A stretch of 49,216 bases of DNA. Source: an uncultured Rhodospirillales bacterium (lineage in GTDB: Bacteria; Pseudomonadota; Alphaproteobacteria; Acetobacterales; Acetobacteraceae). The notes below the pieces were generated by a model. That model had not been told where the DNA came from and did not search any database. It saw nothing but the letters and a program-made list of their open reading frames with translations. The translations under genes and the position numbers were made by a program. The stretch is taken from positions 1-49,216 of the forward strand of contig CAIYCW010000086.1 of NCBI GenBank assembly GCA_903924855.1. Direction: 5' to 3'. Of the stretch, positions 1 through 8,506 are shown one piece after another; position 1 is the stretch's first letter; every line of letters starts with the position of its first letter.

Positions 1-323
<323 letters not shown>

Positions 324-327
324 GCCC

Positions 328-906
328 ATGCCGTTCCTGATCCGGCCCGTGGAAGACTGCATGCATGTGCAGGTCTGCGTGACCTTCCTGCGCATGGACC
401 GCGCCCCCACCGACAAGGCCCCGGCCTTTCCGGAGGGGGCCGCGGTGCGCCGCCTGGCCGCCTGTTCGGTCGCCACCTATCGCAGACTCTATAACAGCGT
501 GGGTGAGCCCTGGCTGTGGTGGCTGCGCCGTCTGATGAGCGATGGCGAACTGGCCGTGCACCTGTCGCGTGCCGCGGTGTCAATCCATGTGCTGGAATAC
601 AACGGGGAGATCGCGGGGTTCTACGAGCTCGACTCCAGCTACTGGCCGGCGGTCAATCTCAGCTATTTCGGCCTCATGCCGCAGGCCATCGGCCGGGGCC
701 TCGGCCGGGCCTTCCTGCGCCACGCCATCGACACCGGCTTCGCCATGGGTGCCAAGGCAATGACGGTCAACACCTGCACCGCGGATCACCCAAGAGCGCT
801 GCCCACCTACCGCCGCGCCGGCTTCCGCGAGGTCCGCAAGGTGGACGAGCAATGGGACATCCCCACCAATCTCGGCCTCAAAATCCCCAACCATCTCCAG
901 CCGTAG
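328..906 (+). CDS. GNAT family N-acetyltransferase
   Basis: A 192-residue protein starting four bases after the rpoD stop. The GNAT fold shows in the mid-protein strand IAGFYELDSSYWPAVNLSYFG, the acetyl-CoA pyrophosphate loop IGRGLGRAFLRHAI (Q/RxxGxG/A type), and the late TCTADHPRALPTYRRAGFRE segment typical of motif B. The substrate is unknown. The start is uncertain: ATG 328 has no clear Shine-Dalgarno, and ATG 361 would remove 11 residues. An upstream in-frame extension overlapping rpoD is judged spurious. Co-transcription with rpoD is possible given the spacing. The acetyltransferase call is solid; substrate cannot be told from sequence. Confidence 0.85.
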   Translation: MPFLIRPVEDCMHVQVCVTFLRMDRAPTDKAPAFPEGAAVRRLAACSVATYRRLYNSVGEPWLWWLRRLMSDGELAVHLSRAAVSIHVLEYNGEIAGFYELDSSYWPAVNLSYFGLMPQAIGRGLGRAFLRHAIDTGFAMGAKAMTVNTCTADHPRALPTYRRAGFREVRKVDEQWDIPTNLGLKIPNHLQP

Positions 907-931
907 GGCGGAAGCGCAACGCGCCTCCGCC
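907..931. terminator. GC-rich hairpin after the GNAT gene
   Basis: The inverted repeat GGCGGAAGCGC / GCGCCTCCGCC with a 3-base AAC loop lies directly after the GNAT stop, with one mismatch in an 11-bp stem. There is no T-tract, so intrinsic termination is only a possibility. It sits between converging genes and could serve both. Confidence 0.4.
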
Positions 932-958
932 ATCTACGCCACCCACCTCCGCCCCCCA

Positions 959-1576
959 TCACGCCACCTCGTTGCGCAATTTCTGCCGCATCGCCTCGGC
1001 AAACCCCGCATAATCCTGGCATTGCAGCGCGAACGCCCCGGGCCCGCCGACCACCTCGCGCTGATAGCTCTCCACCAGATCAGGCTCCTCGTGCAGCACG
1101 CACAACCCGTTCAACGTGACGCCTGCCGCCACCAGCCGATCGCGCACCGGCCCAGGCTCAGGCCCCGCATTGTTGCGACCATCGCCCGCCACATCGATCA
1201 CCTGCCGCTCGGACGGCGCAGGTGCCGCGGCCAGCAACGCCTCGCAGACCAGCAGCGCAGCCCCGATCGCCGTGGTGCCAGCGCGAACGACGCGCGGCAC
1301 ATCCTCCACCGCCTGCGCAAACGCCGAAAGCGCCGCCTCGCTGTCCAGCCGCGTCCACTCCACCAGAACCTCCTGATCACCAGGGCCGGACCACAGCATC
1401 AGCGTGCACAGGCTCGCCTGATGCAGCCCACCCAGCAGCCCCGCCCGCACCACGTCATCGCGCAGCGCCGCGGCCGTGCCGCTCGCAATCAGCCCGAAAC
1501 TCTCAAAGGTCACGCTGGCCGAGCCATCAAAGGCCAGCACCAGCGCCAGATCGACCGGTTTCACCAAGTCTGCCAT
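959..1576 (-). CDS. DUF1194 / von Willebrand factor A-like protein
   Basis: A 205-residue protein with a VWA fold. The N-terminal strand VDLALVLAFDGSASV carries the MIDAS metal-binding DxSxS pattern (DGSAS). The late strand RQVIDVAGDGRNNAG matches the characteristic VIDVSGDGxNN signature of DUF1194 proteins. Members are often exported, but no signal peptide is visible here, so this copy is probably cytoplasmic. Function in the family is not established. It is convergent with the GNAT gene and divergent from the lipoprotein gene at 1660. Shine-Dalgarno is weak, but no better start exists. Confidence 0.8.
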   Translation of the reverse strand: MADLVKPVDLALVLAFDGSASVTFESFGLIASGTAAALRDDVVRAGLLGGLHQASLCTLMLWSGPGDQEVLVEWTRLDSEAALSAFAQAVEDVPRVVRAGTTAIGAALLVCEALLAAAPAPSERQVIDVAGDGRNNAGPEPGPVRDRLVAAGVTLNGLCVLHEEPDLVESYQREVVGGPGAFALQCQDYAGFAEAMRQKLRNEVA

Positions 1577-1659
1577 GCCACGAGCTTAGCCGTTTGCCGT
1601 CACCCGGTCGAACGCCCTACAACGGCGCCGCTCCTGTCCTTGCGTCATCGAGGCTTCCC

Positions 1660-2283
1660 ATGCACCAGGCCATTCGCCCCGTCCTGCGGCGCGTCATCCC
1701 CTTGGCGATTCCGTTCGCACTCCTCGTGGCGTGCTCCCCCGACCTGTCGCCCAACACCTACAACGCCACCGCCGTGCAGCAGGCCAACAAGGTCGACCAG
1801 GGTGTCATCGTGGGCGTGCGCAAGGTGGACGTGAAGGTCTCAGGCGCCACCGGCGGTGTCGCAGGTGCTGCCGCCGGCAGCGTGATCGGCAGCCAGGTGC
1901 CTGGCAGCGGCACCGGCTCCGCCCTGGGTGCGGTTGGTGGCGGACTGCTCGGCAGCCTGATCGGCTCCTCGGTCGACCAGGCCACCGGCGACACCACGGC
2001 ATGGGAATACATCGTGCGCAAAAAGACCGGCGAACTGGTCAGCGTCACCCAGGCCGGCGAACCGCCGCTCGCCGTGGGCCAGAACGTGCTGGTCATCGCC
2101 GGCACCCAGGCTCGCATCGTGCCCGACTACACCGTGCCGATGCCGGATGCCCCGTCTGACAAAAAGATCGAAAAACCACAGGACAAGCCGGTGCCCACGC
2201 CCGACGAACAACCCGCCCAACCACCCGCGCCGGCACCCGCTCTGCCAGCATCTCCGATCACCACAATGGTGATCCCGTCGTGA
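1660..2283 (+). CDS. SlyB/Pcp-like glycine-zipper outer membrane lipoprotein
   Basis: A 207-residue lipoprotein. The signal peptide ends in the lipobox LLVAC, placing the lipidated Cys near residue 25. Residues about 65-110 form a glycine zipper (GGVAGAAAGSVIGSQVPGSG and GGGLLGSLIGSSVD), the family hallmark. A basic/aromatic segment WEYIVRKKTGELVSVTQ follows, then a low-complexity Pro-rich tail. Homologues are outer-membrane lipoproteins linked to envelope integrity. I use ATG 1660, which begins the signal peptide; the longer in-frame reading upstream is composition noise. Its stop overlaps the next gene's GTG start (GTGA), implying translational coupling to the sugar-nucleotide enzyme. Confidence 0.85.
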   Translation: MHQAIRPVLRRVIPLAIPFALLVACSPDLSPNTYNATAVQQANKVDQGVIVGVRKVDVKVSGATGGVAGAAAGSVIGSQVPGSGTGSALGAVGGGLLGSLIGSSVDQATGDTTAWEYIVRKKTGELVSVTQAGEPPLAVGQNVLVIAGTQARIVPDYTVPMPDAPSDKKIEKPQDKPVPTPDEQPAQPPAPAPALPASPITTMVIPS

Positions 2284-3503
2284 GCGCCCGGCTGCGCCAA
2301 TGCGCCATCCTGGTCGGCGGTCTCGGCACCCGCCTGGGCGCCCTCACCGCCGCCACGCCAAAGCCCATCCTGCCGGTCGGCGGCCGTCCGTTCCTCGCCT
2401 GGCTGATCCGCGAACTGTCACGCTACGGCTTCGAGGAGGTCGTGCTGCTCACCGGCCATCTGTCGGACACGCTGCGCCAGAGTGTCACCGACATGGCGGC
2501 CCTCCTGCCACGCAAACTCTCCATCGTCTTCTCCGAGGAGCCGGTTCGCGCCGGCACCGGCGGCGCCCTGTTCCACGCCCGCCATCTGCTCGATGAGCGT
2601 TTTCTGCTCTGCAACGGCGACAGCCTGTTCGACGCCAATCTCGCCCCGCTCCTGGCCGCCTCCGCCAAGGACGGCCCCGATGTCATCGGCCGCTTCCTGC
2701 TGCGCCACCTGCCCGATGTCTCCCGCTACGGCGTCGTGACCACCGAGGGCGATCGCGTCACCGGCTTTCACGAACGCCCGCCCGAAGGCAGCCCGCCCGC
2801 CCCGGGCGACATCAATGCCGGTCTTTACGTCTTCCGCCGCGAGATCTGCGATCAAGTCCAGGAGATCTGCTCCCTCGAACGCGACGTGATGCCAGGCTTG
2901 GCCACCAGAGGCATGCTGCGCGCCCAGCGCGGCCAGGGCTATTTCATCGATATCGGCGTGCCGGACGATTTCGCCCGTGCCCAGCACGAACTCCCCGCCC
3001 ATCTGCGCCGCCCCGCCCTGTTTCTGGACCGCGACGGGGTGATCAACATCGATCACGGCTATGTCGGCAGCATCGATCGCTTCGAATTCACCGCAACCGC
3101 CCGCGCGGCCGCAGCCCATGCCACCGCCAAGGGCTGGCACGTCTTCATCGTCACCAATCAATCCGGCATCGCCCGCGGCTTTTACGACGAAGCGGCGCTG
3201 CACAGCCTGCAAGCCTGGCTGCACGGCGAAATCCTGGCGGCCGGCGGCACCATCGATGACTGGCGCTACTGCCCCGATCACCCCGATGCCACGATCGAAC
3301 GCTATCGCCGGGTCAACGACTGGCGCAAACCCGGCCCAGGCATGCTGTGCGACCTGATCTCCGCCTGGCAGCTCGATCCCGCACGCTGCGTGCTGATCGG
3401 CGACCAACCAACCGACATCCAAGCAGCCGAAGCCTGCCAGGTCCGCGCCATACTCTTCGACGGTGGCGATCTGCTGGCCACCGTCCAACAGGCCCTGACC
3501 TGA
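2280..3503 (+). CDS. Fused sugar-1-phosphate nucleotidyltransferase / HAD phosphatase (HddC-GmhB type)
   Basis: A 407-residue two-domain protein starting with GTG that overlaps the lipoprotein stop. Residues about 8-235 are a nucleotidyltransferase: AILVGGLGTRLG is the nucleotide-binding loop, KPILPVGGRPFL follows, and NGDSLFD is the metal-binding Asp region. Residues about 245-400 are a HAD hydrolase: LFLDRDGVIN with nucleophile near D250, then IVTNQSGIARG, KPGPGML and IGDQPTDIQAA. The phosphatase half resembles GmhB (D-glycero-D-manno-heptose 1,7-bisphosphate phosphatase) and the transferase half resembles HddC. They would act in consecutive steps of nucleotide-activated heptose synthesis for LPS, capsule or glycan. 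Exact sugar specificity is inference. Confidence 0.85.
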   Translation: MSARLRQCAILVGGLGTRLGALTAATPKPILPVGGRPFLAWLIRELSRYGFEEVVLLTGHLSDTLRQSVTDMAALLPRKLSIVFSEEPVRAGTGGALFHARHLLDERFLLCNGDSLFDANLAPLLAASAKDGPDVIGRFLLRHLPDVSRYGVVTTEGDRVTGFHERPPEGSPPAPGDINAGLYVFRREICDQVQEICSLERDVMPGLATRGMLRAQRGQGYFIDIGVPDDFARAQHELPAHLRRPALFLDRDGVINIDHGYVGSIDRFEFTATARAAAAHATAKGWHVFIVTNQSGIARGFYDEAALHSLQAWLHGEILAAGGTIDDWRYCPDHPDATIERYRRVNDWRKPGPGMLCDLISAWQLDPARCVLIGDQPTDIQAAEACQVRAILFDGGDLLATVQQALT

Positions 3504-3513
3504 TCCAGACCTC

Positions 3514-4296
3514 TCACACCGCCACCGGGCACCGCCGCCGGCGCCGCGCGCGTATGGCGTAGCTGCCGAGCGGCCGATCCGGGTCGCGGTTGGGCAATGC
3601 GATGCTGGCGCGATAGCCCGCCCACTCCGCGGACCCCAGATCGGCGAGTTCCGGCAGAAAATCGGCCCGATCAAGGATCGCATCGGTGTAGATCTGCCGC
3701 GGCAAGGGCTGCACCTGCAGGATCGGCAACTCCGCCGAAAGCCGCACCGGCACATGGGTGCGGGTCAGCCGCAGATTGGTGAACAGCGGTCCGAACCAGC
3801 AATCCGTTTCCACAATCCCCTCATACGATACCACCCCGCCCGGCAGCGCCATGTTCGCCACCGGCCGGATCAGCAGGCTCCACTCCGGCGCGGTGCTGGC
3901 AATCAGCCCGGACCAGAGCTGCACATGGCCGGGCTCCGGCATCCGGGTCAGCAAAGGCGGGGCGGTTCCGGCCAGATCCGCCGGTGCTGCGGCATTGAAG
4001 GCAGCCTCCAGCCCAGGGGCCGGTTCCATCTCCACCAACCGCCACTCCGGCTGCCCGGCATGACGCCAGAACACGTCATCGCCATCCCACATCAAGGACA
4101 GGTCCATCGGCGGAAACACATAATAGCCAAAGCCGGACGCCATGCTCACCGCGTCACAGAACCGCGCCGCGCGCGTGGGGATCGTCCCGCCGGCAGCCCG
4201 ATCGGCCCGTTGCGGCGGCCGTGCTCCGGCGATCAGCCGGTGAAACCGAATGATCGGCGCATCAGCCTCGATGCAGGGAGACGTCGATGGATGCAT
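3514..4296 (-). CDS. DUF6065-like protein of unknown function
   Basis: A 260-residue soluble protein with no signal peptide or membrane segment. Conserved-looking stretches are RADRAAGGTIPTRAARFCD, GFGYYVFPPMDLSLMWDG, TRMPEPGHVQLWSGLIA and a late YEGIVETDCWFGPLFTNLRL. These recall a family I know as DUF6065, recognised from memory and not searched. ATG 4296 is chosen because GGAGGG lies 5-6 bases upstream; a longer reading to 4404 lacks such a site. The C-terminus is very Arg-rich. A candidate 52-codon ORF lies 79 bases upstream on the same strand, and a large transcriptional regulator is divergent. Function is unknown. Confidence 0.75.
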   Translation of the reverse strand: MHPSTSPCIEADAPIIRFHRLIAGARPPQRADRAAGGTIPTRAARFCDAVSMASGFGYYVFPPMDLSLMWDGDDVFWRHAGQPEWRLVEMEPAPGLEAAFNAAAPADLAGTAPPLLTRMPEPGHVQLWSGLIASTAPEWSLLIRPVANMALPGGVVSYEGIVETDCWFGPLFTNLRLTRTHVPVRLSAELPILQVQPLPRQIYTDAILDRADFLPELADLGSAEWAGYRASIALPNRDPDRPLGSYAIRARRRRRCPVAV

Positions 4297-4375
4297 GTGA
4301 ACCCTCCAATGCCTGTCCGACACGTCCGGCGATTGGCTACAAGGCGCCAACCGCCGGACGGGCCGCCAACCGCAA

Positions 4376-4534
4376 TCAGGCTGAAACGCCACTCTTCGTG
4401 GCAATGGCAGGCTTGGTGCGGCTGAGGGTCACACGCGGAAGCCGAAAGAATGTGCCGCCGATATGCACCGCAGCCTCCGGCAAGTCGGCAGCAGGCTTCG
4501 GTGCGAGCGAGGCGGATGTCTTGGTTTTCAGCAT
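4376..4534 (-). CDS. Candidate small ORF (52 aa) upstream of the DUF6065-like gene
   Basis: An ATG at 4534 (minus strand), preceded by AAGGACG about 7 bases upstream, opens a 52-codon frame ending in TGA at 4376. The peptide begins MLKTKTSASLAPKPAADL, has a central VHIGGTFFRLPRVTL and ends KPAIATKSGVSA. It is basic, Cys-free, and lacks a hydrophobic core or signal sequence. G or C occupies roughly 70% of third positions, lower than in neighbouring genes, so coding status is not certain. The leader-like N-terminus and the position before an uncharacterised gene make a modified-peptide precursor or a regulatory peptide conceivable, but no family is recognised. Confidence 0.45.
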   Translation of the reverse strand: MLKTKTSASLAPKPAADLPEAAVHIGGTFFRLPRVTLSRTKPAIATKSGVSA

Positions 4535-4762
4535 ACGAAAACGTCCTTCTGATCAAACAGTTATGGATTTGTGTGCATTTGACGCCAGACGTAACGCCGA
4601 ATTAACGAAGATCATCACGATCACCCGGCACCCTACGTGAAGACGTTGACGCGGCACCTGTTTGGCGCCGCATCACGGACAAACTTCCGCTCTGCCTGGC
4701 TGGAGTCAAGACTATGTTCCTATTTTCTGGATTTTTGTCTCGTCGAGTGACCTGTATTGTCC
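4535..4762. promoter_or_regulatory. Divergent intergenic region with AT-rich segment
   Basis: 228 bases between the leftward small ORF/DUF6065 unit and the rightward BTAD-TPR regulator. The part at about 4711-4740 is clearly richer in A and T than its surroundings, as expected for promoter DNA. No confident -35/-10 pair or long palindrome was identified by eye. Confidence 0.4.
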
Positions 4763-6910
4763 ATGCTCCAACCACGCGCCCGGTCAAGCCCCTGGTGTGA
4801 TGCAATGAACAGCTTCGTCACATCGCACAGCGATCATCTGCCGCAGGCCCGGTTGGAGCGGCGTGGCCCATCCCAGGGCCCGATGCGCAGCAGTTCCGAG
4901 GCCTCCAGCCGTCTGCGGCTGCGACTGATCGGCCAGATGACGGCAGATGTCGCGGCCGGTCCGGTCCAGCTGCCCAGGGTGCGCAAGACCCGTGCGCTGC
5001 TTGCCATACTGGCGTTGGCCGGCGGCCGGCCGGTGCTGCGTGAACGTGTTGCAGCCCTGCTGTGGAGTCGCCGTGAGCGGGAGCAGGCCCGCGCATCTTT
5101 GCGCCAATGCGTCCACGAACTGCAGGAATTCTGCACTGAACACGGCCTCGCACCGCTGCGCACCGGCCGTCAGCATTTGATCCTCGACACTGAGTCCATC
5201 TGGGTGGATGTCTTCGCCATCGCGACCGCCACCGCATCCCAGGGCGATCGGCTGAACCTGCTGCAGGGCGAATTCCTGGAGGACCTGATCGGCCTCGACA
5301 GTGCCTTCGACCTCTGGATCGCCGATGAAGCCAGGCGGCTGCGCGACAGCGGCGCCGCCCTGGCCGGCATGGTGCTCGACCGCCAGACCGATCCGGAGGC
5401 GGTGATCATGGCCGCCAGGCAGCTCGTGGCACTGGCCCCGGGCAACGAGGCCGGCTGGCAGCGCCTGATCCAGGCCTATGCCGCAAGCGGGGCCCGGGCC
5501 GCCGCGTTTGATGCCTATGATCGCTGCGCCCAGGCGCTAATCCATTCATCCGGGCGATCGCCCTCGCCGGAAACCCTGGCACTGTGTGAGGCGCTGGCCG
5601 TCGGTGAGACGCCGACTGCCCTGCAGCGCGGCGATGGGGCGCCGGAGCCAGCCAGCCTCAATGTGATCGAACGGCCGCCTGCACGCCGCAGCTCGGGTGT
5701 CTGGCTGTCCGTCAACCGCTTCCGTTGTTCAGACCCGCAGGACGAAGCCGGATTCGGCCTCGAACTGGCCGAGGATATCGCAGCCGCCCTGGCGCGGTTC
5801 CGCTGGCTCAACCTGATCGCGCCAGGTGGCGGGCTGGAGGCAATCCCTGTCGATCGCCCTCGCGCGATGGAGGCGGATTTCCTGCTCGATGGCGCCATTC
5901 AGCGTCGCAGCACCGGCGTGGGCGGCATCGAACTGCGCATCACCATCCGTCTGCTCGACATGCGCGCCGGCGGCGAAATGGTCTGGTCGCGCCGTTTCGA
6001 CGGCGACGCCAGCGATCGCGGCACCCTCCAGGACAGCATCGTCGCACAGACCGCAGCGCAGGTGGACCCTGAACTGCTGCTGCACGAAGGCCGCCGGGTG
6101 CAGAACGTGCCGATTGCCACCGCCTCCGCCACCGATCTGATGCTGCGCGCCATTCCGGCCATCTTTCGTCTGGTCGAACCGGAATACACCGAGGCCGGAC
6201 GCCATCTTGCCCGGGCCGCGGAACTCGCACCCGACAATGCCGCGATCCTTGGCTGGCAGGCCTGCTGGAACCTGTTCCTGGTCGGCCAGAGCCTTGCCTC
6301 GGATGCGCCCTGCACCATGCAGGAGGCCGGAAGATTGGCCGAACGTGCGGTGGCGCTCGATCCGAGCTGCGCCCGCGCCCTGTCCGTCGCAGCCCATGTC
6401 CGCAGCTTTCTGCTGCACAAGAATATTTCAGAGACGATCGATCTGCATGAGCGGGCTTTGGCGTTGAACCCCAATCTCCCCTTCGCCTGGGCGGTCACCT
6501 GCCTTTCGCTGGCCTATGCCGGTGAGCACGACCAGGCGGTGGCACGCGGCGAACAGGCCCGCCTATTGTCACCCTTCGACCCGCACAGCTTTTTCTTCGA
6601 TGGCGCCCTGATGGTGCCCCGGATGATGCGTCACGAATACGACGAGGTGGTGGCGCTTGGCCGCCGCTCCATGGCGCTCAACCCCGCCATGATCGGCACC
6701 ATGAAGGGCCTGCTGTCAGCCTTGGGCCTGATGGGCCGGCTGGACGAGGCGGCGGAGCTGCGTGCCAGGCTGCTCGCCCGCGCCCCAGGCCTGACCGTCG
6801 CCAACGCCATGGCACGTTCCGCCCTGCGCCGCCCCCAGGACCGGGCCCTTTATGCCGAAGGGCTCAGACTTGCGGGCCTGCCGGACCCCGAAGCCTGCAA
6901 TCCGGGCTGA
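4763..6910 (+). CDS. wHTH-BTAD transcriptional regulator with TPR repeats
   Basis: About 715 residues. After a non-conserved N-terminus, residues about 50-130 form an OmpR-like winged-helix module (RLRLIGQMTADVAAG, RKTRALLAILALAGG, LLWSRREREQARASLRQCV). This is followed by an alpha-helical BTAD region to about residue 280 (QLVALAPGNEAGWQRLIQAY, AFDAYDRCAQAL). A middle domain (about 310-430) resembles the TolB-N/FlgO-like module seen in cyclase-associated regulators (FGLELAEDIAAALARFRWLN). The C-terminus carries TPR-like helices (AGRHLARAAELAPDNAAILG, RAVALDPSCARALSVAA). There is no NB-ARC ATPase, unlike long SARPs. The start could be ATG 4763, 4805 or 4883; none has a good ribosome site. It may control the divergent DUF6065 unit. 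Confidence 0.8.
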   Translation: MLQPRARSSPWCDAMNSFVTSHSDHLPQARLERRGPSQGPMRSSSEASSRLRLRLIGQMTADVAAGPVQLPRVRKTRALLAILALAGGRPVLRERVAALLWSRREREQARASLRQCVHELQEFCTEHGLAPLRTGRQHLILDTESIWVDVFAIATATASQGDRLNLLQGEFLEDLIGLDSAFDLWIADEARRLRDSGAALAGMVLDRQTDPEAVIMAARQLVALAPGNEAGWQRLIQAYAASGARAAAFDAYDRCAQALIHSSGRSPSPETLALCEALAVGETPTALQRGDGAPEPASLNVIERPPARRSSGVWLSVNRFRCSDPQDEAGFGLELAEDIAAALARFRWLNLIAPGGGLEAIPVDRPRAMEADFLLDGAIQRRSTGVGGIELRITIRLLDMRAGGEMVWSRRFDGDASDRGTLQDSIVAQTAAQVDPELLLHEGRRVQNVPIATASATDLMLRAIPAIFRLVEPEYTEAGRHLARAAELAPDNAAILGWQACWNLFLVGQSLASDAPCTMQEAGRLAERAVALDPSCARALSVAAHVRSFLLHKNISETIDLHERALALNPNLPFAWAVTCLSLAYAGEHDQAVARGEQARLLSPFDPHSFFFDGALMVPRMMRHEYDEVVALGRRSMALNPAMIGTMKGLLSALGLMGRLDEAAELRARLLARAPGLTVANAMARSALRRPQDRALYAEGLRLAGLPDPEACNPG

Positions 6911-6916
6911 TCACAG

Positions 6917-7630
6917 TCAGCCGGCTTCCGCCAAACCATCCTCCAGCCTTGCAGCCCCCAGGATCTTCCCATCCGCTGCCTGCAGGATCACCGCAGCCCG
7001 CTCGGCCGTCGGGCGTTGGGCGGTCAGATGCAGCGCACCGCCCTTCCAGCTTCCAAGTTGCTCATAGCTGCGCACAATATTGGCCTCAACCAAGGCGCGC
7101 CCACTGTTCTCCCCCCGCGCCACCTCGGTCCGATGCACCGGATCGTATCCAACCAGGATCAACGACGCCGTGCCCTCCCCACCGCTCACATCCACCGCAA
7201 CCCCGGCGGGCGTGCGTGACAGGCGCACGGAAATCGGTGGCTGGGCGCGCAGCCATGCCGCCTCCTGCTGCAAAGCTGCCTTCAAACCTGATCTGTCAGA
7301 GCCGACAAGCTGCGCCCTGCCATCAATCACCATCTGCGGCGTATAGACGCTCTCTGTGCCGAACGCCCATTGGTAGAAACGCTGTCGCGTCGTCGCGATC
7401 TCCAGCGAATACGGGTCTCTCCAGCCAAGATTGTTCCAATAGGTGACATGAAAGCCAAGCGCCAGAATGTCATCGCGCTGTGTCAGCTCCGCCAGCACCG
7501 CATCCGCCGGCGGACAGGACGAGCATCCCTGGGAGGTGAACAACTCCACCACCACCGGCCGCTTCGCCGGCTGCGCCTGCGCTGAAACGCCGAACAGCAA
7601 AATCGCCATGACCGCCAGCATCTGTCGCAT
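6917..7630 (-). CDS. DUF1223 thioredoxin-like secreted protein
   Basis: A 237-residue protein. Residues 1-20 form a Sec signal peptide ending near SAQAQ. The mature N-terminus PVVVELFTSQGCSSCPPAD is the DUF1223 signature, with a thioredoxin-like CxxC (C36, C39). FHVTYWNNLGWRDPYS and YTPQMVIDGR follow, also typical. The protein is probably periplasmic and redox-active; its partner is unknown. ATG 7630 was chosen for the GAGGAGA ribosome site and because the signal peptide begins there. It is convergent with the BTAD-TPR regulator, with only six bases between the stops. Confidence 0.88.
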   Translation of the reverse strand: MRQMLAVMAILLFGVSAQAQPAKRPVVVELFTSQGCSSCPPADAVLAELTQRDDILALGFHVTYWNNLGWRDPYSLEIATTRQRFYQWAFGTESVYTPQMVIDGRAQLVGSDRSGLKAALQQEAAWLRAQPPISVRLSRTPAGVAVDVSGGEGTASLILVGYDPVHRTEVARGENSGRALVEANIVRSYEQLGSWKGGALHLTAQRPTAERAAVILQAADGKILGAARLEDGLAEAG

Positions 7631-7690
7631 CGCCCATCTCCTCGCCGTTGAACGCCCGCACACAGGACGGACTCAACATGGCCTGCGGCG

Positions 7691-8506
7691 TTACGCGAAC
7701 AGGGACAGAATAGGATCAGCACCAGTGCCGCCGCCCTGTGGCATCAGAGCTGACAGGATGTTGCCCGACGAACCACTTCCCGTGAGGATCGCAAGCGCCC
7801 CGGTGGTATCCGTCGCTGTTGTGTTGTTGGCCTCGTTCATCGCGAGGTACTTGGTGATGAAACGCTGCACGCCACCTGGCTGCGAGAAGCTTTTGATATT
7901 GATCTGCTGCGACAGCAGCCTGACCTGCGTGTTGAAGTCCAGTGTGCCGAACTGGCTTGGCATATTGGTGGCAACCTGCGCCACCTGCAGCAGTTTCGGG
8001 TCGGCCATCAGCTGATCGATATTCGTCACCGAGCCGATGTTGCGTGAAAAATACAAGGCATCCGACAGTCCGGGGGACAGCGTATCCTGTGCTGTTTCGT
8101 AGTTGTTGGTGGCGGCCGCATTCAGCAGCGCTGTCACGTTGGTGGCCGAGCTGAACGGGCTGGTGGTGAACTGCCCCATGGCGGTGGCAAATCGCGTCAA
8201 GGCCGGATTGGCCATCTGATAGGCGGTTGATTTCGTGTCACTCGGATTTTGCGTCATCAGCTGTTTGAGCAGCGCCGTATCGTTGATGTACGAGCCAATG
8301 CCGAACGCGCCCAGCACGATCGACAGCGATCGGTAATCCCGCAGCAGCTTGTCCGGTGATGTCAGCTTGGGAGCCTGCGCCGTCAGATAGGCGGCGTCGG
8401 ATTTGGTCTGCGGATCAGATTTCGCGAAGGACGCCACATAACCCGCCTCATTGGCCGAAATCCGATTGAACGCCGGGATCGGGGGCAGCGTGATGGTGCC
8501 AGACAT
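7691..8506 (-). CDS. DUF1217 flagellar-associated protein
   Basis: A 271-residue protein recognised as DUF1217 from the architecture TSPDKLLRDYRSLSIVLGAFG, ALLKQLMTQNPSDTKS, and a helical C-terminus with NTQVRLLSQQINIKSF. The family is found beside flagellar genes in alphaproteobacteria but has no defined role. Two ATGs are adjacent (8509 and 8506); the second gives better spacing (7 bases) from AGGAG. No signal peptide is present, so export, if any, would be through the flagellar system. It is divergent from flagellin across a shared 244-base region, which supports a flagellar role. Confidence 0.8.
   Translation of the reverse strand: MSGTITLPPIPAFNRISANEAGYVASFAKSDPQTKSDAAYLTAQAPKLTSPDKLLRDYRSLSIVLGAFGIGSYINDTALLKQLMTQNPSDTKSTAYQMANPALTRFATAMGQFTTSPFSSATNVTALLNAAATNNYETAQDTLSPGLSDALYFSRNIGSVTNIDQLMADPKLLQVAQVATNMPSQFGTLDFNTQVRLLSQQINIKSFSQPGGVQRFITKYLAMNEANNTTATDTTGALAILTGSGSSGNILSALMPQGGGTGADPILSLFA

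Noticed and set aside
2418..3755. A minus-strand frame of about 445 codons
   Set aside because: Antisense to the fused nucleotidyltransferase-phosphatase, whose motifs are unmistakable on the plus strand.
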